From JBLHKS01 sp047620505 (GTDB taxonomy: Bacteria > Verrucomicrobiota > Verrucomicrobiia > Verrucomicrobiales > DEV007), in assembly GCA_047620505.1 (NCBI GenBank), contig JBLHKS010000072.1:1-30052 (forward strand): a stretch of DNA of 30,052 nt, given 5' to 3'. The notes under the pieces were generated by a model that was not told the DNA's origin, did no database searches, and worked only from the letters and a program-made list of their open reading frames with translations. This document shows, in pieces, positions 18,293 through 25,541 of this stretch. Both the position numbers and the translations under genes were made by a program. The stretch's first letter is position 1, and the number at the start of each line of letters is the position of its first letter.

Positions 18293-20316
18293 TGGGCAGC
18301 AGCTGCTGGTTGGGGTTGGGCCGACGCAACGGGCCGCGTCCGCTTCGAAGGAAGACAGAGAATCGCTTCGACGAGCATCGCCAAGCCCATTGCGATGACG
18401 AACGCGCGCCAGATTTCGTTTGCGAGCGAGTCGCCGCCGCCGGCCTGATCCTGGATGATCTGGACTTCGAGCCCGCTCATCATTTCCTGGATGATGGGCT
18501 CATCAATCACTCCGAATCGATCCTCTTCGATCGGACGATTCAGAGCGCGGAGTCGGCCATCAGACTCGAAAGCACCGGCAAGCAAATGCTGCTCGGAGCT
18601 AAGCGTAGAATCGTCCTCGGGAGCAAGCCGCGTCCACTCGGAACCCGCGAGCGACGTCACGCCCGCGTCTGTGATCTGGGCGTTTGAAAGGCCGTTAGCC
18701 CCGGTTGCGAGCGCGCGCTGAAGCAGCACGTAAAACGAAATCCCTTCCTGGCTAAGCGACGAATGTTGCGGATCCGGCGTCGCGCCGAAAAAGTAAGCCG
18801 AACCGCGGTCGGTTGGCGCGCGTGTCAGGATCGGGAGGTTGTCCTCGATCCTCGCCAGCGGGTTGCCTTCGCCGCTGATCGTGCAGTAGCGGAGGAATTC
18901 CAGGTCGCCGACGGGCAAGCCTTTGCCGCTTTGGGTGTTCTGCCAAAGATCGGAATCAGTGCGCCACCAGCCGATTTGTGCCGGCGTCGAAGCGTTAGCC
19001 TGCTGCCAGTCACCCCATTTGTGGCCAAAAATTTCGTTGTCGCCCGCGCGATCCGGCGGAAAGAAAATCACACTGCGGCCCTGCTCGACAAAACTCAGCA
19101 GCTGCTGGGCGGTGAGGCTGTCCGGGGCGGGCAACGGCGCGTGCCAGAGGACCATCGCGGCCTTGCTCCATTCGATCTCAGCAACGCGGTCAGGATCAAC
19201 CACCTGAGCGGAGTAACTCAGGCCCTGTTCCGCTGCCGAAGCCGCCGCCACGCGCATCGGCTCGGAAACCCGCTCGTCATCGCTTACAATCACAGTCAGG
19301 CGCTCAGCCGGTTCGCTGAAGACGAAATACCAGGAATTGTCCTGAACATTCGAATCGTTCGGCAGCTCAATCCGGCCCCAGCCGCGTGCGGACGCATCGC
19401 CGGAAATCGGAATCGAGTGGCCTTGGAGCGTCATTTCGTTTTCAGTCAGCTCGACATCAATCTGAGTGCGAACGCCGTTAACGATGAAAGCAAGCGGAAC
19501 GGTTGTAGGCTCCGGATTGGCGGCGACGCGGGTCAGACGGATATCCAGAAGCAACTCGCTCTGATCGCGGCCCATGCGGCGCGTGACGTCGGTCAAACTG
19601 ACGGCGATGTTGTCCGACTCAATCTCTGGATAGGCCAGAATATTGAAGCGGATCGTCTCGAGTTCGTCAGCAGCTGCTCGGAGAGTTTCCCAGCGACCGC
19701 CCTTCGGATCCCAGTCGGCCGCGCGGAGATCAGAGAGAATCCAGATGTCGGTTCGGCCCGAATCGTTCGCCGTCACGAAGTCGATTGCGGTCTGGACCAT
19801 GCCAGGAATATCGGAATTCGTCGAGCTTGGCCCGGAGGACGGAAGACCGACGAGAGCTTCGGGCGAATCGAGATCCAGCGGCCGCATTTCCGTGCTTTCG
19901 ATCAGGACGATGCGGGATGCCGAGCCGGTCGTGGTGAGCAGTTGGCTGAGCTTGCGCAGGCCGGTTTCACGCTTGGTTTCGCCCGTGCGCGGGTCCTTCT
20001 GCTCCATGCTGGCGGAGCGATCGAGAATGATGATTGTCGTGTCCGAGGATCCGCCTAACGCTACTCCAAACCAGCCGCTGGCGAGCGGGCGGCTGATCGC
20101 AAAAATGAGCGCGGCGAGAGCGATGACGCGCATCGAAAGGATCAAGATCTGCTTGAGCCGCGCCATGCCTTTATTCATCCGCTTAGCATCGATGAGGAAC
20201 ATCATCGCGGCCCATTTGACCGTCCGATGCCGGTACTGGTTGATCAAATGGATGATGATCGGCAGGAGGATCAGCGGAAGGCCGAACAGGATCCAAGGTT
20301 GGAGAGGAGCGCTCAT
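18289..20316 (-). CDS. BatA-like vWA membrane protein
   Basis: This is a 675-residue protein with the classical BatA/TIGR02226-type N-terminus: a first membrane helix at about 8-28 (ILFGLPLILLPIIIHLI), a KWAAMMFLIDAKR turn, and a second helix at 56-76. The vWA domain follows directly with the MIDAS motif DRSAS (99-103). The middle carries a beta-sandwich and a GATase-like segment (WSKAAMVLWHAPLP, VIFFPPDRAG). A last helix lies near 640-660 (WRAFVIAMGLAMLVEAILCLP) before a low-complexity Ala-rich C-terminus. The terminal AAAAQ is encoded by a CAGCAGCTGCTG copy at 18297-18308. Two further copies lie at 19096-19107 and 19669-19678. It is placed between DUF58 (6 bases upstream) and the second vWA protein (4-base overlap), as is usual for MoxR clusters. 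It is distinct from DUF58 in having membrane helices and a long C-terminal region. Confidence 0.85.
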   Translation of the reverse strand: MSAPLQPWILFGLPLILLPIIIHLINQYRHRTVKWAAMMFLIDAKRMNKGMARLKQILILSMRVIALAALIFAISRPLASGWFGVALGGSSDTTIIILDRSASMEQKDPRTGETKRETGLRKLSQLLTTTGSASRIVLIESTEMRPLDLDSPEALVGLPSSGPSSTNSDIPGMVQTAIDFVTANDSGRTDIWILSDLRAADWDPKGGRWETLRAAADELETIRFNILAYPEIESDNIAVSLTDVTRRMGRDQSELLLDIRLTRVAANPEPTTVPLAFIVNGVRTQIDVELTENEMTLQGHSIPISGDASARGWGRIELPNDSNVQDNSWYFVFSEPAERLTVIVSDDERVSEPMRVAAASAAEQGLSYSAQVVDPDRVAEIEWSKAAMVLWHAPLPAPDSLTAQQLLSFVEQGRSVIFFPPDRAGDNEIFGHKWGDWQQANASTPAQIGWWRTDSDLWQNTQSGKGLPVGDLEFLRYCTISGEGNPLARIEDNLPILTRAPTDRGSAYFFGATPDPQHSSLSQEGISFYVLLQRALATGANGLSNAQITDAGVTSLAGSEWTRLAPEDDSTLSSEQHLLAGAFESDGRLRALNRPIEEDRFGVIDEPIIQEMMSGLEVQIIQDQAGGGDSLANEIWRAFVIAMGLAMLVEAILCLPSKRTRPVASAQPQPAAAAQ

Positions 20317-20322
20317 TTCTTC

Positions 20323-21228
20323 CTATGCGCGAGCCTGTTTCGGGGTTCGGCCTAACAAAAACCTCGCGAGCGGGGCTTCGAAGGGTTCTTCAACCTGGAC
20401 GCGATGATAATCGATCGCCGCATCGCGAACGACATCGGTGACGTCGCTGAGATATTTCTGGACCGCCTTGCGGTACTGCGGACCGATAATGTCTGGATCG
20501 GCCATGACCGCGTTGCCGCCTTCGAGGTCGAGGAAACGAGTTGGGCGCTCGAATTCAAAGTCGATCTCGTGCTTCTCTAACAAGTGAAAAACCGCGACGT
20601 CGTGTTTGCGGAATCGTAAGTGCTGAAAGGCGCTGCGGAGCGCCTCTGTCTCCACGAAAAGATCGGAAATTACGATCATCAGCGCGCGTTGCTGAACTCT
20701 TTCCGCCGCTTCATGCAAAGCATCAGCCAGGCCGGTTTCGCCATCGGCCTTGACGCTTCCCAACTCATCAAGAATGACGCGAAGATGGGCTCCAGAGCGC
20801 CTCGGTGGAATTTCTTTCTGGAACTTCTCGGCCGCGCAGTAAAGACCGACGGCATCGCCCTGACGAGCAGCCAGAAACGCGAGCGAACCGGCAATCCGTC
20901 TCGCGTAGTCGAGCTTCGACATCGGGCCGAGCTGATAATTCATCGAGCCGCTCGTATCGACGATCAGGCACATCCGAAGGTTGGTGTCGGCCTCGAATTC
21001 TTTGATGTAAAAGCGGTCGCTCCGGCCCCAAGCGCGCCAGTCGAGACGGCGGGTGTCGTCGCCAGGGACGTATTTTCGATATTGAGCGAATTCCAAGCTC
21101 GAACCCTTGATCGGGCTACGGTGTCGGCCTGACACGTTGCCGAGCATGGGCTGACGTGCGAACAACGGCAGGTTAGCCAGGTGCGAGAGCACCTTCGGGT
21201 CGAGGAAATCGTGTTTTGAGTCAGCCAT
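20323..21228 (-). CDS. DUF58 domain protein (vWA-like, MoxR partner)
   Basis: This 301-residue soluble protein shows the diagnostic DUF58 stretch YVPGDDTRRLDWRAWGRSD followed by FYIKEFEAD (residues 53-81). A vWA-like fold follows with DTSGSM (Asp91), IVISDLFVE, and the HDVAVFHLLEKHEIDFEF strand. DUF58 proteins are encoded next to MoxR ATPases and are thought to be substrates or adaptors of the ATPase in envelope-stress or metal-insertion pathways. That role is general to the family and not shown here. The ATG at 21226-21228 lies immediately after the TAG of the four-helix-bundle gene. In typical operons this gene directly follows MoxR, which makes the intervening gene look like an insertion. 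Confidence 0.92.
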   Translation of the reverse strand: MADSKHDFLDPKVLSHLANLPLFARQPMLGNVSGRHRSPIKGSSLEFAQYRKYVPGDDTRRLDWRAWGRSDRFYIKEFEADTNLRMCLIVDTSGSMNYQLGPMSKLDYARRIAGSLAFLAARQGDAVGLYCAAEKFQKEIPPRRSGAHLRVILDELGSVKADGETGLADALHEAAERVQQRALMIVISDLFVETEALRSAFQHLRFRKHDVAVFHLLEKHEIDFEFERPTRFLDLEGGNAVMADPDIIGPQYRKAVQKYLSDVTDVVRDAAIDYHRVQVEEPFEAPLARFLLGRTPKQARA

Positions 21229-21636
21229 CTACTTGACTTGGTGGCTGGGTAAAGAGGTGGCTGGGTGAAGGATCCACTTGTCCCTGTGATTGATCATTCC
21301 TACCAAAGTCGAAATGATTTTGTCGTAAATTGAATAGAGTTTGCGGCCAAAGTCCTTTTCCAAGTAATCAGATTTTACAGCAAACTCGATCCAAACTTGG
21401 GTTTCGGCGGCTTCGGCTTCGCAATCTGAAAGTTTGGCGACGAAAGCGGCTTCGTAGCGACGCTTTCTCCAAGCCTCGGCGAGATTCGCGCACACACTTC
21501 GTGAAGATCGACGCAACTGATCAGTCAGAGAATAAATTTCTTCGTTCGGAAAAGCTTTCGATTGGGTAAATAACTCCATAGCCGCATCAAACGCCTTTGC
21601 GTAAACCTCCAAGTCACGATGCGTCTTGATCTTCAT
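21229..21636 (-). CDS. Four-helix-bundle protein (S23/IVS-type)
   Basis: This 135-residue protein of the four-helix-bundle family is best known from intervening sequences of bacterial 23S rRNA (TIGR02436-like) and related to Avd proteins of diversity-generating retroelements. The family pattern is clear: HRDLEVYAKAFDAAMELF, then IYSLTDQLRRSSRSVCANLAEAW, then FVAKLSDCEAEAAETQVWIEFA, and a last helix FGRKLYSIYDKIISTLVGMIN. Start ATG 21636 is preceded by AGGTGA with 5-base spacing; GTG 21645 would add three residues. The function is unknown, and nucleic-acid binding is often suggested. The gene sits between moxR and DUF58, both ends lie in octamer-repeat blocks, and its last ten codons are encoded by one of those blocks. 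Together these points suggest it arrived as a cassette. Confidence 0.88.
   Translation of the reverse strand: MKIKTHRDLEVYAKAFDAAMELFTQSKAFPNEEIYSLTDQLRRSSRSVCANLAEAWRKRRYEAAFVAKLSDCEAEAAETQVWIEFAVKSDYLEKDFGRKLYSIYDKIISTLVGMINHRDKWILHPATSLPSHQVK
21240..21271. repeat. Octamer repeat block at the 3' end of the four-helix-bundle gene
   Basis: Four consecutive 8-base units read on the + strand: GGTGGCTG, GGTAAAGA, GGTGGCTG, GGTGAAGG. Units 1 and 3 are identical. The block is approximately the inverted counterpart of the block at 21638-21669 and shares GGTGAAGG with it in opposite orientation. Confidence 0.75.
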
Positions 21637-21637
21637 C

Positions 21638-21669
21638 AATTTCACCTGGTCACCCCTTCACCAGGTCAC
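21638..21669. repeat. Octamer repeat block at the 5' end of the four-helix-bundle gene
   Basis: Four consecutive 8-base units read on the - strand: GTGACCTG, GTGAAGGG, GTGACCAG, GTGAAATT. All share GTGA at exact 8-base spacing. The first unit contains the moxR stop codon TGA (21668-21666), and the last two units carry the ribosome-binding site region of the four-helix-bundle gene. Confidence 0.75.
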
Positions 21670-22691
21670 TTTTCCTCACTCAGCTCCTTAGTCAGGCGCT
21701 GCACAACCTCGCGGCTGCTGACGCCTTCGGACTCGGCTGCGAACGTTGTCAGAACCCGGTGAATCAGAACCGGCTCGGCGACGGCTTCGATGTCTTCCAT
21801 TCGAACCATGTAGCTGCCCGTAAGAGCGGCTCGAGCGCGAGCGCCAAGGATCAAACACTGAACGGCACGCGGGCCAGCTCCCCAGCCGACGAGCGGCTTG
21901 AGCCATTCGGGCGCATCCTCGCTGTTGGGACGAGTGCGGCGAACGAGATCGACGGCAAATTCGTAAATGTGATCTGGAACCGGGACGCGGCGGACGAGTT
22001 GCTGATAGGCGATCACCTCCTCGATATTGATCACGTTGCTGAGATCCGGATGCTGCTCACCGGTCGTGGTTCGAGCGATTTCGATTTCCTCTGAGCGATT
22101 CGGATAGTCGACCTCGATCATGAACATGAAACGGTCGAGTTGAGCTTCCGGCAGCGGATAGGTGCCTTCCTGCTCGATCGGGTTTTGCGTCGCGAGCACG
22201 AAATACGGTGGATCGAGGACGAGCGTCCGGCCAGAGGTCGTCACGCGATGTTCCTGCATCGCCTCAAGCATCGCAGACTGCGTTTTCGACGGCGCACGGT
22301 TGATTTCGTCCGCCAGAATGATGTTCGCGAAGATCGGGCCCTTAACGAATTCAAACTCGCGTTTCCCGCCCTGAGTTTCCTGAAGAATGTCGGTTCCAGT
22401 GATGTCCATCGGCATCAAATCCGGCGTGAACTGGATTCGGCTGAAGCTCAGGTGCATCGTCTCGGCGAGCCGTTTGACGAGCAAGGTTTTCGCGAGGCCG
22501 GGCACACCCATCAGGAGTGCGTGGCCGCGGGCGAAAAGTGAAATCACGAGTTGTTCGATGACTTGCTCCTGACCGACGATCACTTTTCCGATCTCGGTTT
22601 TCAGTTTGGCGTAGGACTCGCGGAGCTTGTCGATCGCGGCGACGTCGTCGGCTCCTAGTTTCGATGCGGTTTCAGGTGGTTTTTCGGACAT
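21666..22691 (-). CDS. MoxR family AAA+ ATPase
   Basis: This is a 341-residue MoxR ATPase, full length for the family. It has Walker A GVPGLAKT (62-69) and Walker B IILADEIN (Asp128, Glu129). The MoxR hallmark FTPDLMPMDITGTDI lies between them, followed by NRAPSKTQSAMLEAMQEHRVT. Sensor 1 is in FVLATQNPIEQEGTYPLPEAQLDRF. The C-terminal lid begins near LVRRTRPNS and includes WGAGPRAVQCLILGARARAAL. It is cytoplasmic and should act as a chaperone-like ATPase for the DUF58 and vWA membrane proteins encoded downstream. It is the first gene of the minus-strand cluster, so the promoter should lie in 22692-23053. The stop codon lies inside the octamer block that borders the four-helix-bundle gene. Confidence 0.95.
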   Translation of the reverse strand: MSEKPPETASKLGADDVAAIDKLRESYAKLKTEIGKVIVGQEQVIEQLVISLFARGHALLMGVPGLAKTLLVKRLAETMHLSFSRIQFTPDLMPMDITGTDILQETQGGKREFEFVKGPIFANIILADEINRAPSKTQSAMLEAMQEHRVTTSGRTLVLDPPYFVLATQNPIEQEGTYPLPEAQLDRFMFMIEVDYPNRSEEIEIARTTTGEQHPDLSNVINIEEVIAYQQLVRRVPVPDHIYEFAVDLVRRTRPNSEDAPEWLKPLVGWGAGPRAVQCLILGARARAALTGSYMVRMEDIEAVAEPVLIHRVLTTFAAESEGVSSREVVQRLTKELSEEK

Positions 22692-23053
22692 GGACGAATT
22701 TTTTACGAGATGGGGCAGGAATGTGACACGGTTCTCAAGACGAAGGCAAGGCGGATTTCGCGAACCGTTTTTCAGTCAGCTGCTGCTGGTCGGATTTTGA
22801 GACACACGGAAGCGTCTACGCCTTAGATTTCGGGCAAGTTTCAGGGAATCTGGCGCTTTTGAATTAGCTCAGGCGTGATGAAAATCCAGACGAGGCTCAA
22901 GGAATCTGTCTCAACTCGGCTTCGGCCCACGACGATGAATCGATCCGTCGTTGTGTCGCGGATTTGCCGGAGTTGTCCTGAGTGAAACGGCAAGAATAGG
23001 AGTCGCTTCATGGCAAAGTTGCTGAAAACTCGGAATTCGGCTAAGCTTTCTTC
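22692..23053. other. Divergent intergenic region between moxR and toxin-antitoxin pair
   Basis: This 362-base region must hold the promoter of the minus-strand MoxR cluster and that of the plus-strand toxin-antitoxin pair. It contains the only intergenic copy of the iterated motif family, the variant CAGCTGCTGCTG at 22777-22788. A minus-strand open frame (22841-23011 from its internal ATG, 56 codons, ending LIQKRQIP) has no recognisable domain. I could not identify a convincing -35/-10 pair for moxR. Confidence 0.5.
23019..23047 (+). promoter_or_regulatory. Possible promoter of the toxin-antitoxin pair
   Basis: TTGCTG (23019-23024) and TAAGCT (23042-23047) are separated by 17 bases, directly before the antitoxin ATG at 23054. 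That would give a nearly leaderless transcript. The -10 match is poor (3 of 6), so this is a weak suggestion. Confidence 0.2.
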
Positions 23054-23257
23054 ATGTCCACAGCAGCAGCTGAAATCCTCGAACAGATCCACGGCCTCCC
23101 AACCAAGGAGAAGTGGGAAGTTTACAATCTTATCACCGAAGAAATGGACGAAACGGATTATCTGAACTCTTCAGAAGCGAATGCTCGGCGCATGGACGAG
23201 GCTCAGCGTGACTACGAAGCTAAAAAGTTTGAAGAGCACGACCTGATCGAGCCATGA
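23054..23257 (+). CDS. Putative antitoxin of the YoeB-like toxin
   Basis: This 67-residue acidic protein is assigned as antitoxin from its position directly before a YoeB-type toxin and the ATGA overlap with it (23254-23257), which is typical of translationally coupled pairs. It begins MSTAAAEILEQIHGLPTKEKWEVYNLITEEMD and ends with a charged, Glu-rich tail that could wrap the basic toxin. It does not look like YefM/Phd, the usual YoeB partner, because there is no Phd-type N-terminal DNA-binding pattern. The amphipathic N-terminal half resembles short antitoxins of the RelE-partner or addiction-module type, but I cannot name the family with confidence. It may autoregulate together with the toxin. 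The motif variant CAGCAGCAGCTG lies in its third to seventh codons (23061-23072). Confidence 0.65.
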   Translation: MSTAAAEILEQIHGLPTKEKWEVYNLITEEMDETDYLNSSEANARRMDEAQRDYEAKKFEEHDLIEP

Positions 23258-23514
23258 AACTGGTCTGGATGGCGCAGGGCTGGAACGACTACATTTATTG
23301 GCAGGAAAACGACATCAAGATTCTTCGGCGAATCAACCAATTGATTCGGGACACCCTGCGTTCGCCGTTTTCCGGAATTGGTAAGCCTAAGCGTTTGAAA
23401 CGGAATCGCGCAGGCTGGTGGTCGCGAAGGATCAACGACGAGCATCGTTTTGTTTATCGGGTCGAGGACGACATGCTGATTATCAGTCAGTGCCGCTTTC
23501 ACTACGACGATTGA
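23254..23514 (+). CDS. yoeB: YoeB-type mRNA endoribonuclease toxin homologue with E46K
   Basis: This 86-residue protein is collinear without gaps with Escherichia coli YoeB. Shared stretches include MKLVW, DYIYWQEND, RINQLIRDT, GIGKP, WSRRIN, EHRFVYRVEDD and CRFHY. YoeB cleaves mRNA in the ribosomal A site. Of the residues reported as catalytic in the E. coli enzyme, Arg65 and His83 (and Tyr84) are conserved, but position 46 is Lys (GKPKRLK) instead of Glu (GKPEPLK). The codon is AAG, and the frame is intact from the coupled ATG to TGA. Either activity is weakened or another residue acts as base. Two extra Asp residues follow the normal C-terminal His-Tyr. The gene overlaps the putative antitoxin by 4 bases. 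Confidence 0.9.
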   Translation: MKLVWMAQGWNDYIYWQENDIKILRRINQLIRDTLRSPFSGIGKPKRLKRNRAGWWSRRINDEHRFVYRVEDDMLIISQCRFHYDD

Positions 23515-23561
23515 CTGTTTCTGGAGCTGGACGTGACGCCGGACCTCCCTAAAATCCGCGC

Positions 23562-24533
23562 ATGCCAGACGCCAAACCAACGGTAATCCACTCGAATCGC
23601 GTTCCGGACGATTATTACGGACCGCTTCTCGATATCGCCGAAATCATCCAACCGGACGATCCGCTCAAGCCGTTTCTGCCCGCAAAAACCTACGATCTCG
23701 CGCGCGAAACCCAAGCCGAAGCGCTCATGGTCGCCGGGGAATACAAAATCAACGCTGAGCTTCTCGAATCGATCCCGAGCATCAAAATCGTCGCCAACGT
23801 CGCGGTCGGTTACGATAATTTCAATCTCCCCGAAATGACCGCGCACGGCGTCTGGGGCACGAACACGCCGGACGCATTTGTCGACGCGACTGCGGACGCG
23901 ACGTTCGCGCTTCTGTTAGGATGGGCGCGCAGCATCCCGAAAGCCGATCGATTTGTCCGAGCGCTCGAGTGGCCGCAAGCGGGCATCGGACAGGCGCGCT
24001 GGGAAGGCATGGAGCTTCGCGGTAAGACGATCGGGATCATCGGCTATGGCAAAATCGGCGAAGCCGTCGCGCAACGGGCAGAGGCTTTCGGGATGAGCGT
24101 GATTTTCTCGCGGCGTCAGGAAACTGGCGATCCGCGGCAGCGCACGGTCCAGCAGTTGCTGAGCGAGTCCGACGTCGTGAGCCTGCACACGCCGCTGACT
24201 CCGGAGACGAACCAGCTGATCGACGCGGCGGCTCTGAAATCGATGAAGTCGAGCGCAGTTCTAGTCAACATGGCGCGCGGAAAAGTCGTCGACGAGGCGG
24301 CGCTGGTGGAAGCGCTTGCAAGCGGCCAGATCGCGGGCGCGGCGCTCGATGTTTTTGAGGATGAGCCAAATGTGCATCCGGGCCTCCTCGAAATGGAGAA
24401 TGTCGTTCTCGTCCCCCATATCGGAGGCGCGACGCGTGAGGCGCGGAAAGCAGCCAGACTAACCGCGAGCGAAAACATCGCCCAAGTCCTGCGCGGCGAA
24501 CGCCCGCTGACGCCGCTGAACGAGATTTCCTGA
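23562..24533 (+). CDS. D-2-hydroxyacid dehydrogenase (glyoxylate/hydroxypyruvate reductase-like)
   Basis: This 323-residue enzyme belongs to the NAD(P)-dependent D-2-hydroxyacid dehydrogenase family. The substrate domain has VANVAVGYDNFNL. The Rossmann domain has the GYGKIG glycine motif (161-166). Catalytic residues are all present: Arg239 in NMARGKVVDEAAL, Glu268 in DVFEDEP, and His286 in PHIGGAT. The residue pattern after the glycine motif (VIFSRRQET) puts Arg residues where the second-strand acid of NAD-specific enzymes would sit, which favours NADPH. Glyoxylate or hydroxypyruvate reduction is therefore likely, but other 2-ketoacids cannot be excluded. It is cytoplasmic, with no clear functional link to its neighbours. 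It is separated from the toxin by 47 bases and from the next unit by 118 bases including a hairpin. Confidence 0.9.
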   Translation: MPDAKPTVIHSNRVPDDYYGPLLDIAEIIQPDDPLKPFLPAKTYDLARETQAEALMVAGEYKINAELLESIPSIKIVANVAVGYDNFNLPEMTAHGVWGTNTPDAFVDATADATFALLLGWARSIPKADRFVRALEWPQAGIGQARWEGMELRGKTIGIIGYGKIGEAVAQRAEAFGMSVIFSRRQETGDPRQRTVQQLLSESDVVSLHTPLTPETNQLIDAAALKSMKSSAVLVNMARGKVVDEAALVEALASGQIAGAALDVFEDEPNVHPGLLEMENVVLVPHIGGATREARKAARLTASENIAQVLRGERPLTPLNEIS

Positions 24534-24560
24534 AGCTGAACGCATTCGCAGTGAAGCACT

Positions 24561-24578
24561 TGTGAGGCGACCCTCACA
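24561..24578. promoter_or_regulatory. 7-bp stem-loop before the three-gene unit
   Basis: TGTGAGG (24561-24567) pairs perfectly with CCTCACA (24572-24578) around the loop CGAC, 27 bases after the dehydrogenase stop and about 75 bases before the ATG at 24652. There is no T-run, so it could be a factor-assisted terminator or a palindromic operator for a regulator such as the winged-helix protein encoded next. The choice is open. Confidence 0.35.
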
Positions 24579-24651
24579 TTCGCACAATCGCGTCCTTGCA
24601 TTCGGCCCGGATCTGCCCAGGGTTATTGTTTCGGCGCTCATTCCACCCCCC

Positions 24652-25530
24652 ATGGACCGCTCCTCAACCATCCTCGGCTGTCTTCAGTCGCTCGACGCAC
24701 CTGCCCCGGTTTCGGCGCTTCAGCGCGCGCTGAAGGAGGCAGGCGAGTCGCTGACGTTGGCGAACACTCGAGACTCGATCGCGGAGCTCGTCAGCCGAAG
24801 CAAGGTCTGGGAACACACGCCGAATTCGGCCCGTGGAAAGGCTCGGTTCTGGCTGGAATCGCCGAAAAAATTCACCCTGACATTGATTCAAAACGAAATG
24901 GAGTCGAGAGGTCGACCGATGACAATCACAGGGCTGAAAAATCGGGTCGCCAAGCCCTATCGAAAGTACGTCGATGAAGTCCTCGGCGAGCAAATCGGCG
25001 CGGGCGAGCTTTTTGAATTTCGCAAAGGCAGCGCTCCCTACATTTCGAAAAATCACCCTGGCCCGCGTGAACTTTTAACGGCAGCCCAGCTGAAAACGCT
25101 CGGTGCCTGCGTTCAGCGGCTTCGACAAGCGGGCAGCCGAAAGCTGACTCTCGACGGCTTGCTCAACTACCTCGAAAACGGCTCCACACCACCGCCATCG
25201 GCCCCTGCAGCAACGGAGCCCGAGCCGACCGAAGCGATTCCCGACCTGGAAGAATTGCGAGCGTGGTTTCAAGCCGATCTCCCGAGCCTTGGCGGCTTGC
25301 GAACGATGCCGTTTTCCAAAACCTGGCTCCGCTATTCAGAATGGAGCGCTGAGCGGAATCAAACTCCGAGCCTGGACGCGTTTCACGGCCTTTTGCGGGG
25401 CCTCGCGAAAAAGAGCATCGTCGCCCTCACTCCGCATGACGAACCCGCACGACTTCCCGAAGCCGATCAGCAGCTGCTGATGAATAATTCGGACGGGTCT
25501 CGACTTTACTACTTCACAATTTTCAGTTAA
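24652..25530 (+). CDS. Multi-winged-helix protein, first gene of candidate three-gene system
   Basis: This is a 292-residue protein of unrecognised family. From the ATG at 24652 the sequence suggests three or four small winged-helix-like modules: about 3-70 (VSALQRALKEAG to ARFWLES), 73-135 (LTLIQNEMESRGRPMTITGLKNRVA), a short helical part at 139-175, and a C-terminal module at 197-292 (TPSLDAFHGLLRGLAKKSIVALTP to LYYFTIF). A Pro/Ala/Glu linker at about 178-197 separates the halves. No catalytic residues are apparent, so a DNA-binding, adaptor or regulatory role is inferred. The frame is open to a GTG at 24562, but that extension would run through the hairpin at 24561-24578 and reads as junk. 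The next gene follows after 11 bases. The first module resembles the C-terminal segment of that next protein. Confidence 0.75.
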   Translation: MDRSSTILGCLQSLDAPAPVSALQRALKEAGESLTLANTRDSIAELVSRSKVWEHTPNSARGKARFWLESPKKFTLTLIQNEMESRGRPMTITGLKNRVAKPYRKYVDEVLGEQIGAGELFEFRKGSAPYISKNHPGPRELLTAAQLKTLGACVQRLRQAGSRKLTLDGLLNYLENGSTPPPSAPAATEPEPTEAIPDLEELRAWFQADLPSLGGLRTMPFSKTWLRYSEWSAERNQTPSLDAFHGLLRGLAKKSIVALTPHDEPARLPEADQQLLMNNSDGSRLYYFTIFS

Positions 25531-25541
25531 CCAGTATTCAA

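Noticed and set aside
18763..20058. 431-codon open frame on the plus strand opposite the BatA-like gene
   Set aside because: The minus-strand frame encodes a clear BatA-like vWA protein; the plus-strand translation is rich in Arg/Ala with no domain, as expected of an antisense shadow in GC-rich DNA.
22841..23092. 83-codon minus-strand open frame in the moxR/toxin intergenic region
   Set aside because: It overlaps the antitoxin start and has no recognisable domain; it is kept only as a remark under the intergenic entry.
24562..24651. GTG start giving 30 more residues for the winged-helix protein
   Set aside because: The start codon lies within a perfect stem-loop and the extra residues look non-coding; ATG 24652 begins directly before the first module.
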